Assembly (NCBI GenBank): GCA_002348045.1
Contig: DDYO01000223.1
Span: forward strand, 1-13,051
Length of the DNA stretch: 13,051 bases
Origin: Anaerolineales bacterium UBA2232
GTDB lineage: Bacteria; Chloroflexota; Anaerolineae; UBA2200
Direction of reading: 5' to 3'
The notes beneath the pieces were generated by a model. It ran no database searches. It worked only from the letters and a program-made list of their open reading frames with translations, and was not told the origin of the DNA. The translations under genes were made by a program, and so were the position numbers. Positions 12,955 through 13,051 of the stretch are shown here, piece by piece (position 1 is the first letter of the stretch; every line of letters starts with the position of its first letter).

Positions 12955-13051
12955 AGGCCACATCCACCACCAGGTTCATGATCATGACCAGACCCGCATA
13001 GAGCAAGGTTGTGCCGATGATCACGGGATAGTCCCGGGCCATGACGCTGCT
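12920..13051 (-). CDS. ABC transporter permease, DppB/OppB type, C-terminal end (truncated by window edge)
   Basis: The last 43 codons plus TAG (12922-12920) of the partner permease. The peptide contains MARDYPVIIGTTLLYAG and ends in YVFLDPRVRFS, the typical C-terminus of DppB/OppB proteins. It overlaps the dppC-like gene by 35 nt in another frame. The gene continues beyond base 13051. DppB and DppC form the heterodimeric channel of the importer. Confidence 0.9.
   Translation of the reverse strand, partial: SSVMARDYPVIIGTTLLYAGLVMIMNLVVDVAYVFLDPRVRFS

Noticed and set aside
1..13051. CRISPR arrays, tRNA/rRNA genes, insertion sequences or prophage genes
   Set aside because: No regularly spaced direct repeats, no tRNA-like cloverleaf or rRNA sequence, and no transposase, integrase or terminal inverted repeats were seen.

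Overview
The window is about 13 kb of GC-rich bacterial chromosome with tightly packed genes. Tungsten/molybdenum-type aldehyde:ferredoxin oxidoreductases (AORs) point to an anaerobe. Together with a Dpp-type importer and several peptidases, this fits a fermentative anaerobe such as a member of the Chloroflexota, but the taxonomic guess is weak because no marker gene is present.

Left part (1-2700, + strand): two tandem AOR-family genes. The first is cut by the window edge, leaving its last 130 residues. The second is complete (625 aa). Over the shared C-terminus they are about 80% identical by hand count with no gaps. Each is followed by its own strong hairpin terminator, and the two terminators are themselves homologous. 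The second gene has its own predicted promoter and a strong ribosome binding site. No ferredoxin or cofactor gene lies beside it in the window.

Middle (2700-5360): a small four-helix membrane protein of unknown function (-) is divergent from a Nudix hydrolase that resembles human MTH1 unusually closely (+). This is followed by a convergent hairpin and a mandelate racemase/galactonate dehydratase-like enolase-superfamily enzyme (-). The latter has a near-consensus sigma-70 promoter flanked by an inverted repeat.

Right part (5359-13051, all - strand): an apparent operon of at least eight genes. In transcription order they are dppB-like permease (partial), dppC-like permease, metal-dependent amidohydrolase (imidazolonepropionase/Xaa-Pro dipeptidase type), tandem-domain Rid protein, kynureninase, second tandem-domain Rid protein, M24 Xaa-Pro aminopeptidase-like protein, and M29 aminopeptidase T-like protein. 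Gaps are short (2-70 nt, or overlapping) and nearly every gene has a good Shine-Dalgarno sequence. The set looks like uptake of a peptide or amide, its hydrolysis by three unrelated metallo-hydrolases, and cleavage of a kynurenine-like amino acid by a PLP enzyme, with two paralogous double-Rid proteins that may deal with reactive enamine/imine intermediates. The Rid-kynureninase-Rid sandwich, the degenerate N-terminal Rid domains and the M24 protein lacking the usual auxiliary histidines make this operon the best candidate for an undescribed pathway. The substrate is not known from the sequence.
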